A DNA stretch of 64,000 nt from Pantoea sp. 18069 (GTDB taxonomy: Bacteria; Pseudomonadota; Gammaproteobacteria; Burkholderiales; Burkholderiaceae_C), in the NCBI RefSeq assembly GCF_902706035.1, contig NZ_CACSJA010000007.1, positions 113,248 to 177,247 on the forward strand, written 5' to 3'. Positions 1 to 8,765 of this stretch are shown here, piece after piece (position 1 is the first letter of the stretch; each line of letters opens with the position of its first letter). Made by a program: the position numbers and the translations under genes. The notes below the pieces were generated by a model. The model was not told where the DNA came from, made no database searches, and saw only the letters and a list, made by a program, of their open reading frames with translations.

Positions 1-2
1 CC

Positions 3-134
3 GCGCCCGAACCGATGATGGACGCCAGCCACGTGGCCAACGCGGTGCGCCATGTGGCCGCGCTGCCGCTGGAAGCCAACATCCTCAACATGACCATCAT
101 GGCCAGCGCCATGCCCTTCGTGGGCCGCGGCTGA
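3..134 (+). CDS. SDR family oxidoreductase, C-terminal end (partial)
   Basis: Only the last 43 codons are in the window; the start lies upstream of base 1. The frame ends with MTIMASAMPFVGRG and a TGA stop. This matches the usual C-terminus of classical short-chain dehydrogenases, where a segment of the type 'HVANAVRHVAALPLEANI' precedes a final 'MPFxGRG'. The catalytic Ser-Tyr-Lys and the nucleotide-binding glycines are outside the window, so substrate and cofactor cannot be stated. It is on the same strand as the Bug receptor gene that follows after about 75 bases, so the two may be co-transcribed. Confidence 0.7.
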   Translation, partial: APEPMMDASHVANAVRHVAALPLEANILNMTIMASAMPFVGRG

Positions 135-208
135 CGGCCTGGTGAACAGCGTATAGCGCCCGACCGCGGCGCTGGAAGACGACAGAGAAAACCACAAAGG
201 AGACAAGC

Positions 209-1183
209 ATGCAACGCACAGCACTTTTCAAGATCCTGGCCGCGACGGCCGCCCTGGCCCTCGCACCCACGCTGGCCTCGGCGCAGAACTATCCGACGCG
301 GCCCATCAAGATCATCGTTCCGGCCCCTCCGGGCGGCGCGATCGACACCATCGCGCGCGTCGTGGGCGACAAGCTCGGCGCATCGATGGGCCAGGCCGTG
401 GTCGTCGACAACCGGCCCGGCGCCTCCAACAACCTGGGCACGGATGCGCTCGCCAAATCAGCGCCCGACGGCTACACGATAGGCATCGTGGGCGGCAGCC
501 ACAACATCAACAAGTTCCTGTTCAAGAACCTGGGCTGGGACCCGGAGAACAGCTTCGAGCCCATCGTCTACACCCACGAGGTGCCGCTGGTGTTCGCCAT
601 CTACCCGCAGATTCCTGCCAGGACGCTGCCCCAGTTCGTCGCCTGGATGAAGGCCAACCCCGGCGAGGCCAAGGTGGCCACCTCGGGCCGCGGCAGCGCG
701 CAGGAAATGGCGGCCGAGATGTTCCGCATGGCCAGCGGCGCGCCCATGCTGCTGGTGCCCTACAAGGGATCTTCGGCCGCCCACCCCGATCTGCTGGCCG
801 GGCGCACCGCGCTCTACATCGACACGATCAGCGCGATCCAGGCGCAGGCCAAGGCCGGCAACGTACGCGCCATTGCGGTGTCTACACGCAAGCGCAGCCA
901 GTCGTTGCCCGACGTGCCGACCGCAAGCGAACAGGGGCTCAAGGACTACGACGCCAACACGAATGGCGGCTTCCTCGCGCCAGCCGGCACGCCCAAGGCG
1001 ATCGTGGCCAGGCTCAATGCCGAGATCAACGCAGCGCTCAAGCTGCCTGACGTGCGCGCCAAGCTCGAGGCCGCGGGCATCGAGGTCCAGGGCGGAACGC
1101 CGCAGGAATACGCGGCGCTGATCAAGTCCGATCTGGCCAAGTGGGGCAAGGTGGTCAAGGAAGCGGGCATACAGCCGGATTGA
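209..1183 (+). CDS. Bug/TctC-family periplasmic solute-binding protein
   Basis: A 324-aa secreted receptor of the tripartite tricarboxylate transporter (TTT) Bug family. These proteins bind small carboxylates or other metabolites in the periplasm. Residues 1-25 form a signal peptide (MQRTALFKILAATAALALA, cleavage after ASA). It is followed by the family signature YPTRPIKIIVPAPPGGAID and, further on, VVVDNRPGA and VPYKGSSAAHPDLLAG. Length is normal for the family. The ATG is preceded by an AAAGGAG ribosome-binding site at 196-202. No TctA/TctB membrane genes are adjacent, which is usual for orphan Bug genes in Burkholderiales. The ligand is unknown. Confidence 0.93.
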   Translation: MQRTALFKILAATAALALAPTLASAQNYPTRPIKIIVPAPPGGAIDTIARVVGDKLGASMGQAVVVDNRPGASNNLGTDALAKSAPDGYTIGIVGGSHNINKFLFKNLGWDPENSFEPIVYTHEVPLVFAIYPQIPARTLPQFVAWMKANPGEAKVATSGRGSAQEMAAEMFRMASGAPMLLVPYKGSSAAHPDLLAGRTALYIDTISAIQAQAKAGNVRAIAVSTRKRSQSLPDVPTASEQGLKDYDANTNGGFLAPAGTPKAIVARLNAEINAALKLPDVRAKLEAAGIEVQGGTPQEYAALIKSDLAKWGKVVKEAGIQPD

Positions 1184-1216
1184 GGCCGGCTTGCCGAGGC
1201 GGCGGTCGCAAATACC

Positions 1217-1744
1217 TCAGGGCTGGCCCGCAGCCGCCGGCGCCTGGCGCGCGCGGCGCGCCGGTTTTGCCGCGGGTTCGGCGGGAGCTGCCTTCACGGC
1301 AGGCGCGGCACCGGCCGCCGCAGCACCGGCCACCGCAGCATCACAGCGCGCGCATTGGCCATGCAGTTCCACGGTCGCCGCGCTCATGCGAAAGCCGTTG
1401 TCCTTGGACCAGCCCTTGAGGCGCCGCTCGATCGCGGTGTCGGAGAACTCATCGACACGGCCGCACTGGTCGCAGATCGCGAACACCACCAGACCATGCT
1501 GGTGGTCGTGCGGATGGGCGCAGGCGACAAACGAGTTCATCGTCTCGACGCGGTGCACCAGCCCGTATTCGATCAGCTTGTCCAGCGCCCGGTACACCTG
1601 CTGCGGCGCGCGCAGCCCGTCGGCCTGCAACTGGGCGAGCAGCGCATAGGCGCTGGCCGGGCTCTCCTCGCGGGCCAGTGCGCTGAGCACCAGGGTCTGG
1701 TGCCGGGTCAGCTCGGGAGGGTGCGTGTGGGTGGCTGGCGACAT
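1217..1744 (-). CDS. zur: Fur-family zinc-responsive repressor (Zur-like)
   Basis: A 175-aa Fur-family transcriptional regulator. The N-terminal winged helix (LTRHQTLVLSAL ... APQQVYRALDKLIEYGLVHRVE) is followed by a dimerisation domain with the His-rich stretch HPHDHQH and two Cys pairs, CDQC and CARC. This is the structural zinc site seen in Zur proteins; the closest family label is Zur rather than Fur. After about residue 140 there is a 35-residue Ala/Pro/Lys-rich tail of low complexity that the family does not need. A short palindrome just upstream of the start (1755-1769) resembles a Zur operator, so autoregulation is plausible. Zur versus another Fur paralogue is inferred from motifs only. 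Confidence 0.82.
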   Translation of the reverse strand: MSPATHTHPPELTRHQTLVLSALAREESPASAYALLAQLQADGLRAPQQVYRALDKLIEYGLVHRVETMNSFVACAHPHDHQHGLVVFAICDQCGRVDEFSDTAIERRLKGWSKDNGFRMSAATVELHGQCARCDAAVAGAAAAGAAPAVKAAPAEPAAKPARRARQAPAAAGQP

Positions 1745-1754
1745 GGCTTGCGGA

Positions 1755-1769
1755 CGTTATGCTGTAACA
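1755..1769. promoter_or_regulatory. Possible Zur operator upstream of zur-like gene
   Basis: The sequence CGTTATGCTGTAACA contains the inverted repeat GTTA-N5-TAAC and resembles the core of known Zur boxes (TGTTATAATATAACA type). It lies 11 bases upstream of the zur-like start codon. The match is partial, so this is a suggestion of autoregulation only. Confidence 0.35.
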
Positions 1770-1823
1770 GCCCCGAGTTTATCGCGTCCCAGGCCCAAGG
1801 CACCCACTCAGGGTGCAGCATTG

Positions 1824-4235
1824 TCAATACCGGTGCACGAGCGTCAGCAGCAGATTGCGCGGCGTGCCATATGACTTGGTCTGGTAGAAGTTCAGCTGCG
1901 TCAGGTAGTTCTTGTCGAACGCATTGTTCAGGTTGACCTGCAGCGACGTCTGCGGCGTGAATTCATACCGCGCCATCAGGTTCACGAGCGCATAGCTTGC
2001 CTGCTCGCTGCGCCGCTGCAAAACGGTGCCCGAACTGTCCGCGCCCCAGGCCAGGCCCCAGATATCGCCCTGGTAGCGCAGGCCGCCACCGACAACCAGC
2101 TTGCCGCCCGTGGCCGCCACGCGATAGGTCGCGAACAGATCGAAAATGCTGCGCGGCAGCGTGGTGCTCAGGTCCTTGCCCGCCTGGTCCCTGATGTTGT
2201 AGTGCGTGTAGCCGAGCTTGGCGTTCCAGCCCGGCAGCAGTTCGCCCGAGACTTCGAACTCGAAGCCCTTGCTGTTCGCGCCCTTGGCGCCGTAGTAGGC
2301 CTGCGTGAGGCCGTCGGGCGTCATCGCGTCGATGTCGGGCTGGGCCAGATTGTTCTGCAGGATGTTGAACACCGAGAACGAAGCATTGAGGCGGTTGTCG
2401 GCCGAGGCCGCCTTCACGCCGACCTCGCGGCTCTTGCCGACGACGGGGTCCAGGTAGCGGCCATTGCGGTCCAGCGCGTCCTGCGGCTGGAAGATGTCGG
2501 TGTAGCTGGCATAGGCCGAGAGGCCGTTGCCGAAGTCATACACCGCCCCCGCATACGGTGACAGGTGCGTGAACTTGTCGAGTTCCTTGCGCTCCCAGCT
2601 GCTGTAGCGCGCGCCGACGATGAGCTTGAGCGGATCGGTCAGCGACAGCCGCACGGCGCCATAGAGGCCATTCTGGCGCGTCGCCATATCGGACTCGACA
2701 TAGGTCTCGCCCCAGCCGGGCATGGGCAGCGCCCCCTTCCAGTCCAGCAGGCTGCCGGTATAGCGCTGGATCTGCACCAAGGGCGCGCCTATGATCAGTT
2801 GCTCCTGCCGCGACGCATTGCCGCCGAACACCGCTTCGTGCTGGCGGCCCAACCACTCGAAAGTGCCTTCGGCCTTGGCATTGATCGCGTCCTGCGCGCG
2901 CTGGCCGCGGTACCAGTAGCTGTAGGGCGTGGCGTCGACGTTGTAGCTCACGGGTTCGACACGGCCGACCGCCATCGCGAGCTGAGCGTCATAGCTTTGC
3001 TTGCTGTAGGTGTAGCCGACATGCGTCTTCCAGCCGTTGTCCAGCGCATGGTCGAGCGAGACAAAACCGCTCCTGGTGGTGGTGCTCCAGTGGTTCCAGC
3101 CCGGCGCCAGATTGGTGGAGCGGTCCCAGTCGATCACTTCACCGTTGGTGAACCAGATCGGCACGCCGCCCCAGGACGAGCCCTTGGGCCGGTTGACCTG
3201 GTAGTCCGCGCCCACGCGCAGCAAGGTAGCGGGCGTCAGGTCCGCCTCCACGGTGCCGAACAGCAGGTTCTTGTTCTTCTCCTGGCGGTCCTGGAAGGTG
3301 TGGGCGCGCTGGCCCGCCGCCACGAATCGGCCGCGCACGCTGCCTTCGGCGTTGAGCGGCGTCGAGACGTCGACATCGCTGCGGTAGTTGTCCCAGGAGC
3401 CGGCCGAGACGGAGACTTCGCCCGTCAGTTGCCTGCTGGTCGCGCGCTTACGCACCAGATTGACCGAGCCGCCGGGATTGCCCGCGCCCGTGAGCAGGCC
3501 CGTCGCGCCGCGGATGATTTCAATGCGGTCATAGATGGCGGCATCGAGTTCGTTCTCGCCGGCTGCATAGGGCGAGCTGAAAGTCGTTGCAACGCCGTCA
3601 TAGAGGTAGTTGTCGACATTGAAGCCGCGGTAGGAGAACGACGAGCGCTCGCTGTCGTAGCTGGACTCGGCCACGCCCGTGGTGGTGCGCAGGACTTCGG
3701 ACAGGCTGCGCACGGCCTGGTCCTCGATGCGCTGGCGCGTGACGACTTCGATCGACTGCGGCGTCTCGCGCGGCGCAAGCAGCAGGCCCGTGGCCGCGGA
3801 AGTCGCGCGCGCGGTGTAGCGGCCCGTGCCTTCGGTCGTGGCGCCGTCCCCCTCGGGCGCAGCTTTCACGGTCACCGTGGCCAGCGTCTGGCCTGCGGCC
3901 GCTGCATCCGCGGAAGGCGCCTGCGCCTTGCGCACCGTGAGAATGCCGCTGCCCGTGCGGTGCAGGTCAAGCCCGGTGCCGGCCAGCGCCTGGCGCAGCG
4001 CGGCCTCGGGCGTGAGCTGGCCGCGCACCGCGGGCGCGGGCAGCCCGCGCACCAGATCGGCATCGAGCGACAGCGCCGTGCCGCCCTCGTCCGCGATGCG
4101 CAGCAGGCTGGCGCTCAGCGGCTGCGCAGGCACGTCGTAGGATTGCGGCACACCGCTGGCGGCCTGGGCGCCGGCGCAGGCCAGCAGGCACACGCTGGCC
4201 AGAAAGCGAAGTCGAAACGAAGACTTGGAGGACAT
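1824..4235 (-). CDS. TonB-dependent siderophore receptor with STN signalling domain
   Basis: An 803-aa outer-membrane receptor, probably for a ferric siderophore. Starting at the ATG at 4235 gives a signal peptide (residues 1-26, ending AGAQA). An STN (secretin/TonB N-terminal) domain follows at about 30-100, then a plug domain (RETPQSIEVVTRQRIED ... SFSYRGFNVDNYLYDG), and a 22-strand beta-barrel ending in LTLVHRY with a terminal aromatic residue. The STN domain is characteristic of transducers that signal to a FecR-type anti-sigma factor. The fecR- and fecI-like genes are immediately upstream on the same strand. The open frame continues upstream through fecR in another frame, so the start was set by the signal peptide. 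The siderophore cannot be named from sequence. Confidence 0.93.
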   Translation of the reverse strand: MSSKSSFRLRFLASVCLLACAGAQAASGVPQSYDVPAQPLSASLLRIADEGGTALSLDADLVRGLPAPAVRGQLTPEAALRQALAGTGLDLHRTGSGILTVRKAQAPSADAAAAGQTLATVTVKAAPEGDGATTEGTGRYTARATSAATGLLLAPRETPQSIEVVTRQRIEDQAVRSLSEVLRTTTGVAESSYDSERSSFSYRGFNVDNYLYDGVATTFSSPYAAGENELDAAIYDRIEIIRGATGLLTGAGNPGGSVNLVRKRATSRQLTGEVSVSAGSWDNYRSDVDVSTPLNAEGSVRGRFVAAGQRAHTFQDRQEKNKNLLFGTVEADLTPATLLRVGADYQVNRPKGSSWGGVPIWFTNGEVIDWDRSTNLAPGWNHWSTTTRSGFVSLDHALDNGWKTHVGYTYSKQSYDAQLAMAVGRVEPVSYNVDATPYSYWYRGQRAQDAINAKAEGTFEWLGRQHEAVFGGNASRQEQLIIGAPLVQIQRYTGSLLDWKGALPMPGWGETYVESDMATRQNGLYGAVRLSLTDPLKLIVGARYSSWERKELDKFTHLSPYAGAVYDFGNGLSAYASYTDIFQPQDALDRNGRYLDPVVGKSREVGVKAASADNRLNASFSVFNILQNNLAQPDIDAMTPDGLTQAYYGAKGANSKGFEFEVSGELLPGWNAKLGYTHYNIRDQAGKDLSTTLPRSIFDLFATYRVAATGGKLVVGGGLRYQGDIWGLAWGADSSGTVLQRRSEQASYALVNLMARYEFTPQTSLQVNLNNAFDKNYLTQLNFYQTKSYGTPRNLLLTLVHRY

Positions 4236-4369
4236 GGTTGGACTGAGGAAGAGAGGATGCAGAACCAGAAGAACCTGGGCTTTCCTCTGTATGAGGGACT
4301 CGCGCGCAAAAGCGGCCGTCCTTTCTCCAAATTTCTCCAGATTTCGCCAGCAATGTTTGGCGTTCGCTC

Positions 4370-5377
4370 TCAGGCCGCGAGTTCCACGCGCACCAGCCAC
4401 CCGCCCGAATGGCGATGGACGTCGATGGGCAGCGTTTCGGCCAGCGCCTGCAGCGCCGCATCGCTGTCGTCGAGACCGAAGATGCCGGTCACGCGCAGAC
4501 GCGCCGCCGCGAGCGATACGCGGATATAGCCCAGGCGATAGGGCTTGAGCGCGGCGAGCACTTCGCCGAGGCGCTGGTCTTCGGCATGCAGCACGCCATG
4601 GGTCCAGGCCGTGGCCGAGGCGGCCAGCCCTGCCTGCGCCAGGCGCGCGATCTGCGCGCCATCGATCCAGGCGCCCTGCCCTTGCATCAGGGTCTCGCGC
4701 TGCGCCGGCTCGGCAAGAAGCGTGCTGATCTCCAGCGCATCGCGCAGCGCCACCGCCTGGGTGCGCGCCTCTTCCTGGCGCACCATGAACTGCGAACCCA
4801 GCGCACGGATGCTGGCGTGCTCGGTGCGCACGACAAACGGCACATGCGCGTTGGCGGCCACTTCGGCGCGCAGCTGGCCCTGGCGCAGCTGCACCAGCCT
4901 CAGGCCGTCGCTGAAACGCACGTCCACCGAGGAACGCGCATCGAGCTGCAGGCGGCTGCCGTCGGCCAGGGTGAAGGTCCTGCGCTCGCCCGTCGCGGTA
5001 TGCAGGTCGGCACGCCAGTCCGCGAGCAGCCCGCTGCTGCGTGCCACCCAGCTGCTGCCCAGGCCCAGGCCTGCGACGCCCAGCGCCGCGCGCAGCACGC
5101 GGCGCCGGCGCGCGCTCAGCACCGCTGCTTGCTCGATCGCGCTGGCGACGGCGTCGGCTCTTGCGCCGCTGGGCTTTACCTTGCCGGCGCTCGCCAGGCC
5201 GAATGTCGCGTCCAGGGCTACGCCCAGGCTTTGCCATGCGTGCAGATGCCGGGTGTCCGCCGACAGCCAGGCGCGAAACGCCGCGCGCTGGGCCTCGCCC
5301 ACGGCGCCCGAACGCAGCTCAACCATCCAATCGATGGCTTGCTCCGTGACCGCATCGAGGGAAGTCCTGCGCGCCAT
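4370..5377 (-). CDS. fecR: FecR-family anti-sigma factor/sensor
   Basis: A 335-aa inner-membrane regulator that should relay the receptor signal to the ECF sigma factor. The N-terminal domain (AIDWMVELRSGAVGEAQRAAFRAWL, then HAWQSL) is the DUF4880-type sigma-binding part. A hydrophobic segment follows the basic stretch SARRRRVLRAALGVAGLGLGSS near residue 95. The periplasmic FecR domain contains the typical run TGERRTFTLADGSRLQLDARSS. The start codon overlaps the fecI stop (TGATG at 5375-5379), so translation is coupled. It sits between the sigma gene and its receptor, the standard fecIRA order. Confidence 0.92.
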   Translation of the reverse strand: MARRTSLDAVTEQAIDWMVELRSGAVGEAQRAAFRAWLSADTRHLHAWQSLGVALDATFGLASAGKVKPSGARADAVASAIEQAAVLSARRRRVLRAALGVAGLGLGSSWVARSSGLLADWRADLHTATGERRTFTLADGSRLQLDARSSVDVRFSDGLRLVQLRQGQLRAEVAANAHVPFVVRTEHASIRALGSQFMVRQEEARTQAVALRDALEISTLLAEPAQRETLMQGQGAWIDGAQIARLAQAGLAASATAWTHGVLHAEDQRLGEVLAALKPYRLGYIRVSLAAARLRVTGIFGLDDSDAALQALAETLPIDVHRHSGGWLVRVELAA

Positions 5378-5877
5378 CAGGATTGCAGCGCCAGCATGCA
5401 GCAGCGCAAGCCGTCGGCCATATAGCGCCTGACCATGCGCTCGGACATGCCTATGCGCTGCGCGATTTCCGCATAGGTCAGGCCGTCGAGCTGGCTCAGC
5501 AGAAACGCCGTGCGCGCCTTGGCGGGCAAACGCTCCAAGGCATTGGCGATCGCTTCGAGCGACTCGCGCAATACCGCGCGCTCTTCGGGCGACGGCGCAC
5601 AGGCTTGGGGCAGCGCCGCGAGCGCGTCCATCCAGGCACGTTCGAGATCGCGCCGGCGCCAGGTCTCGGTGAGGATGTTCTTGGCAATGGTCGTCAGATA
5701 GGCGCGCGGCTCGTGCATCGCATGCAGGCGCTTGTAGCCCATCACGCGCAGAAAGGTTTCCGAGCTCACGTCCTCGGCCTCGGCCGCATCGCGCAGGCGC
5801 TTGCGCAGGCGATCGAGCAGCCAGGGCTGGTGGGCGGTGAACAAAGCGGCGGCGGCCGCTGCATCGGCCGCCGGCAT
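5377..5877 (-). CDS. fecI: ECF sigma factor, FecI type
   Basis: A 166-aa extracytoplasmic-function sigma factor. Region 2 is seen in LFTAHQPWLLDRLRKRLRDAAEAEDVSSETFLRV. Region 4 is seen in LPAKARTAFLLSQLDGLTYAEIAQRIGMSERMVRRYM. The start at 5877 (MPAADA) is preferred because the frame upstream runs through the Fur-box-like palindrome at 5906-5920, which should be promoter DNA. A GTG five codons further upstream (5892) is an alternative. It presumably directs transcription of the adjacent receptor when FecR signals that the siderophore is bound. Confidence 0.92.
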   Translation of the reverse strand: MPAADAAAAAALFTAHQPWLLDRLRKRLRDAAEAEDVSSETFLRVMGYKRLHAMHEPRAYLTTIAKNILTETWRRRDLERAWMDALAALPQACAPSPEERAVLRESLEAIANALERLPAKARTAFLLSQLDGLTYAEIAQRIGMSERMVRRYMADGLRCCMLALQS

Positions 5878-5905
5878 GGGAGTGCTGGACACGAAATATA
5901 TTGAA

Positions 5906-5920
5906 TGAGAATGTTTCTCA
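5906..5920. promoter_or_regulatory. Fur-box-like palindrome upstream of fecI
   Basis: A perfect inverted repeat, TGAGAA-TGT-TTCTCA, flanked by A/T bases, lies about 30 bases upstream of the fecI start. It matches the half-site pattern of Fur boxes (GAGAAT/ATTCTC). Iron-dependent repression of fecIR and so of the receptor is the natural reading. Confidence 0.7.
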
Positions 5921-6080
5921 ATTATACAAGGCCATTCGCAAGCAGGGACCTCCTGTGGTGCCCATGCGTCACCGGCTGCGTACCGCGCAGGGTAAGGCCG
6001 GTGGAATTCAACGAGAATGAACCAGCCTTTATGCATCGCCATACCTCGCCCCAGTTGGCGCAGCCACCGTTCCCGCACCC

Positions 6081-6905
6081 ATGGACACTGCCTTCTCGCC
6101 CGCCAGCCATCCCCAGACCAGATTGCCGTTGCGCAGCCCCCTGCCCCACCAGGGCGCGGCCAGCGTGCAGCAGCTCGAACAGCGCAGCTTCAACGCCTGG
6201 CCCGCGCCGTGCAATGCGGTGGTCGGCGATTGGCTGCTGCGCAGCGCGGGCGGCTATACCAAGCGCGCCAACTCCGCCAATGCACTGCAGCCCGGCGCGG
6301 CGCTGACGCCGCAGTTGCTGCAGCAGATCGAGGACCACTATGCGCGCCAGCAACTGCCCAGCATTTTCCGTCTGAGCCCGCTGGCCGACGAGGGCGTCGA
6401 CGCCCTGCTGCGGGCCAATGGCTATCAGGTCGTTGACCCGTCGGTATTCATGCAGCGCGCCACGCAGCCGGGCGACCGCCACTGGCAGCCCGCCGCGGAT
6501 TGCAGCCTGCGGCTTGATGCCCAGTTGCCTGCACCCTGGCTTGAAGGCTATTGCGCGGCCAGCGCCCACCCGCCTGAGCAGCAGCGCGCGCATCGCCTGA
6601 TTCTGCAGGCCATGCGCATGCGCTGCGCCTATGCCTCGCTGGTGCACGCCGGCCAGGTTCTGGCCTGGGGCCTGGCGGTGCTAGAGCGCGACGCGGTCGG
6701 CTTGTATGAAGTGCTGGTCCACCCCGGCCACCGCGGCCAGGGGCTGGGCCGGCAGGTGGTGCAAGGACTGCTGCAATGGGCGGGCCAGCAAGGCGCGAAC
6801 CATACCGACTTGCAGGTGCGCGGCGGCAATGCGCCCGCGCAGCAGCTTTATGCCAGCCTGGGCTTTGCGCCGGTCTACGGCTACCACTACCGCATGAAGC
6901 GATAG
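6081..6905 (+). CDS. GNAT-family N-acetyltransferase
   Basis: A 274-aa protein whose C-terminal part carries the acetyl-CoA-binding motif A of GNAT enzymes (VLVHPGHRGQGLGRQVVQGLL, about residues 213-233). It is followed by NAPAQQLYASLGFAPVYGYHYRMK, the typical end of the fold. The N-terminal half (SFNAWPAPCNAVVGDWLLRSAGGYTKRANSANAL) resembles the N-terminal extension of a conserved two-lobed GNAT group. The substrate is unknown. It is divergent from fecI and converges on the VOC gene, only two bases from its stop, so it is probably a single-gene transcript. Confidence 0.85.
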   Translation: MDTAFSPASHPQTRLPLRSPLPHQGAASVQQLEQRSFNAWPAPCNAVVGDWLLRSAGGYTKRANSANALQPGAALTPQLLQQIEDHYARQQLPSIFRLSPLADEGVDALLRANGYQVVDPSVFMQRATQPGDRHWQPAADCSLRLDAQLPAPWLEGYCAASAHPPEQQRAHRLILQAMRMRCAYASLVHAGQVLAWGLAVLERDAVGLYEVLVHPGHRGQGLGRQVVQGLLQWAGQQGANHTDLQVRGGNAPAQQLYASLGFAPVYGYHYRMKR

Positions 6906-6906
6906 G

Positions 6907-7386
6907 TCAGCCCCGGCGCGCGGCCTCGATCGCCGCGATATCGATCTTGCGCATGGTCATCATGGCCGCGAACGCGCGCCGGGCCACGGCGGGGTCGGGG
7001 TCGGCCATGGCTTCGGTCAGCACGCGCGGCGTGATCTGCCAGGACACGCCCCAGCGGTCCTTGCACCAGCCGCATTCGCTTTCCTGGCCGCCATTGGCGA
7101 CGATCGCATTCCACAGCCGGTCGGTTTCCTCCTGGTCGTCGGTCGCGATCTGGAAGGAAAACGCCTCGTTGTGCCTGAACGCCGGGCCGCCGTTCAGGCC
7201 CATGCAGGCAATGCCGGCGACGGTGAAATCCACCGTCAGCACATCGCCCTGCTTGCCCGAAGGGTAGTCGCTGGGCGCGCGGTACACGCGCTGCACCGCG
7301 CTGTCGGGGAAGGTGGCGGCATAGAAATGCGCGGCGTCTTCGGCCGTGCCGTCGTACCAGAGACAGATGGTGTTCTTGGGAATCAT
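6907..7386 (-). CDS. VOC-family protein, PhnB/3-dmu-9_3-mt type
   Basis: A 159-aa protein of the vicinal oxygen chelate superfamily, PhnB-like branch. It starts IPKNTICLWYDGTAEDAAHFY and contains VDFTVAGIACMGLNGGP and WCKDRWGVSWQITP, hallmarks of this branch. The start at 7386 is preferred over an ATG 12 codons upstream because AGGAG lies at a good distance before it. Function in these proteins is often unknown; no substrate is assigned. Confidence 0.88.
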   Translation of the reverse strand: MIPKNTICLWYDGTAEDAAHFYAATFPDSAVQRVYRAPSDYPSGKQGDVLTVDFTVAGIACMGLNGGPAFRHNEAFSFQIATDDQEETDRLWNAIVANGGQESECGWCKDRWGVSWQITPRVLTEAMADPDPAVARRAFAAMMTMRKIDIAAIEAARRG

Positions 7387-7574
7387 GGCCAGGCTCCTGG
7401 GAAGTGGCTTCGTGCGCTGCATTGTCTAGCGCCAGGCCTGTTGCTGTCACCAGGGACCGCGTGTGCATCAGGGAAATTTTGGCAATGGCCGCAATTCCAC
7501 CGCAAGATACGGAGTGCTTGCGCCTGAATCCAGCGCTATCGTGCAGACAGTCTCCGCACTTGAAGGAACCCTGC

Positions 7575-8765
7575 ATGCACTCCCCCCTTGATGACACGCC
7601 CCGCTATGCGAGCGACGCGCAGCGCTGGCAGGCGGTGCAGCAGCGCGATGCCCGGGCCGACGCGCATTTCGTCTATGCGGTGCGCACCACGGGCGTCTAC
7701 GGCCGGCCCAGCGCCGCGACCCGGCTGCCGCGGCGCGAGAACGTGCGCTTCTTCGACAACGCGCAGGCCGCCGAAGCCGCGGGCTTTCGCGCCAGCCGCC
7801 GCGCCCAGGGCGACCAGACGCTGGCCGCGACCGCGCGCGCCGACATGGTGGCCGCGGCCTGCCGCGCGATCGATGCGGCCGACACCGCGCCCACGCTCGA
7901 TGCATTGGCCGCCCAGGCCGGGCTCAGCGCCTTCCATTTCCACCGCCTGTTCAAGGCCGAGACCGGGCTCACGCCCAAAGCCTATGCACTGGCCGCGCGC
8001 GCGCGCCGGTTGCGTGCCCAGCTCGCCGCGCCGCAGGCATCCGTCACCGAAGCGATCTATGGCGCGGGCTTTCAGTCAAGCAGCCGCTTCTACGAAACCG
8101 CCAGCCAGCGGCTGGGCATGGCGGCGCGCGATTACCGCGATGGCGGCGCGGGTGCGCAAATCCACTTTGCGCTGGGCCAATGTTCGCTGGGCGGCATCCT
8201 GGTCGCGCAAAGCCCGCGCGGCATCTGCGCCATCCTGCTGGGCGACGACCCCGAGGCGCTGCTGCACGACCTGCAGGACCGCTTTCCCAAGGCCCGCCTG
8301 ATAGGCGCCGACGCGGCCTTCGAGCAGCAGGTCGCCCAGGTCGTGGGCCTGATCGAGGCGCCGTCGCTGGGCCTGCAATTGCCGCTCGACGTGCGCGGCA
8401 CGGCCTTCCAGGAACGCGTCTGGCAGGCGCTGCGCGAAATTCCGCCGGGCAGCACCGTGAGCTATGCCGAACTCGCCGCGCGCATAGGCTCGCCCAAGGC
8501 CGTGCGCGCCGTGGGCAGCGCCTGCGGCGCCAACCCGCTGGCGGTGGCCATTCCCTGCCACCGCGTGCTGCGCAGCGATGGCAACCTGTCAGGCTACCGC
8601 TGGGGCCTGGAGCGCAAGCGCGCGCTGCTGCTGCGCGAGGCGCAAGGCCGGGAGATTTCCACGCCCCCTGCCCAGGGAGGACCGGCTCAACCAAACAACT
8701 CGGAATGGGTTCCTGCGCGCACAAACACCACAAGGCCATGCTTGCCGGTGTCATCCAAAGTGTAG
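7575..8765 (+). CDS. ada: Ada-like methyltransferase/regulator with degenerate N-terminal zinc domain
   Basis: A 396-aa protein with the Ada three-part layout. Residues 1-85 correspond to the Ada zinc domain that repairs methylphosphotriesters. Residues about 90-185 are an AraC-type helix-turn-helix. The rest is an O6-alkylguanine-DNA alkyltransferase with active site PCHRVLRSDGNLSGYRWGLERK. The four zinc/acceptor cysteines of Ada are all missing: the usual CRPSC reads GRPSA, and the usual PCLRC-like segment reads ASRRA. The alkyltransferase cysteine is intact. The start at 7575 has GAAGGA upstream. The C-terminus runs about 40 residues beyond the family end and overlaps the convergent toxin gene by 79 bases. 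Confidence 0.87.
   Translation: MHSPLDDTPRYASDAQRWQAVQQRDARADAHFVYAVRTTGVYGRPSAATRLPRRENVRFFDNAQAAEAAGFRASRRAQGDQTLAATARADMVAAACRAIDAADTAPTLDALAAQAGLSAFHFHRLFKAETGLTPKAYALAARARRLRAQLAAPQASVTEAIYGAGFQSSSRFYETASQRLGMAARDYRDGGAGAQIHFALGQCSLGGILVAQSPRGICAILLGDDPEALLHDLQDRFPKARLIGADAAFEQQVAQVVGLIEAPSLGLQLPLDVRGTAFQERVWQALREIPPGSTVSYAELAARIGSPKAVRAVGSACGANPLAVAIPCHRVLRSDGNLSGYRWGLERKRALLLREAQGREISTPPAQGGPAQPNNSEWVPARTNTTRPCLPVSSKV

Noticed and set aside
2565..4529. Long plus-strand frame opposite the STN-type TonB receptor
   Set aside because: No family resemblance, Arg/Ala-rich composition typical of antisense frames; the receptor on the minus strand is certain.
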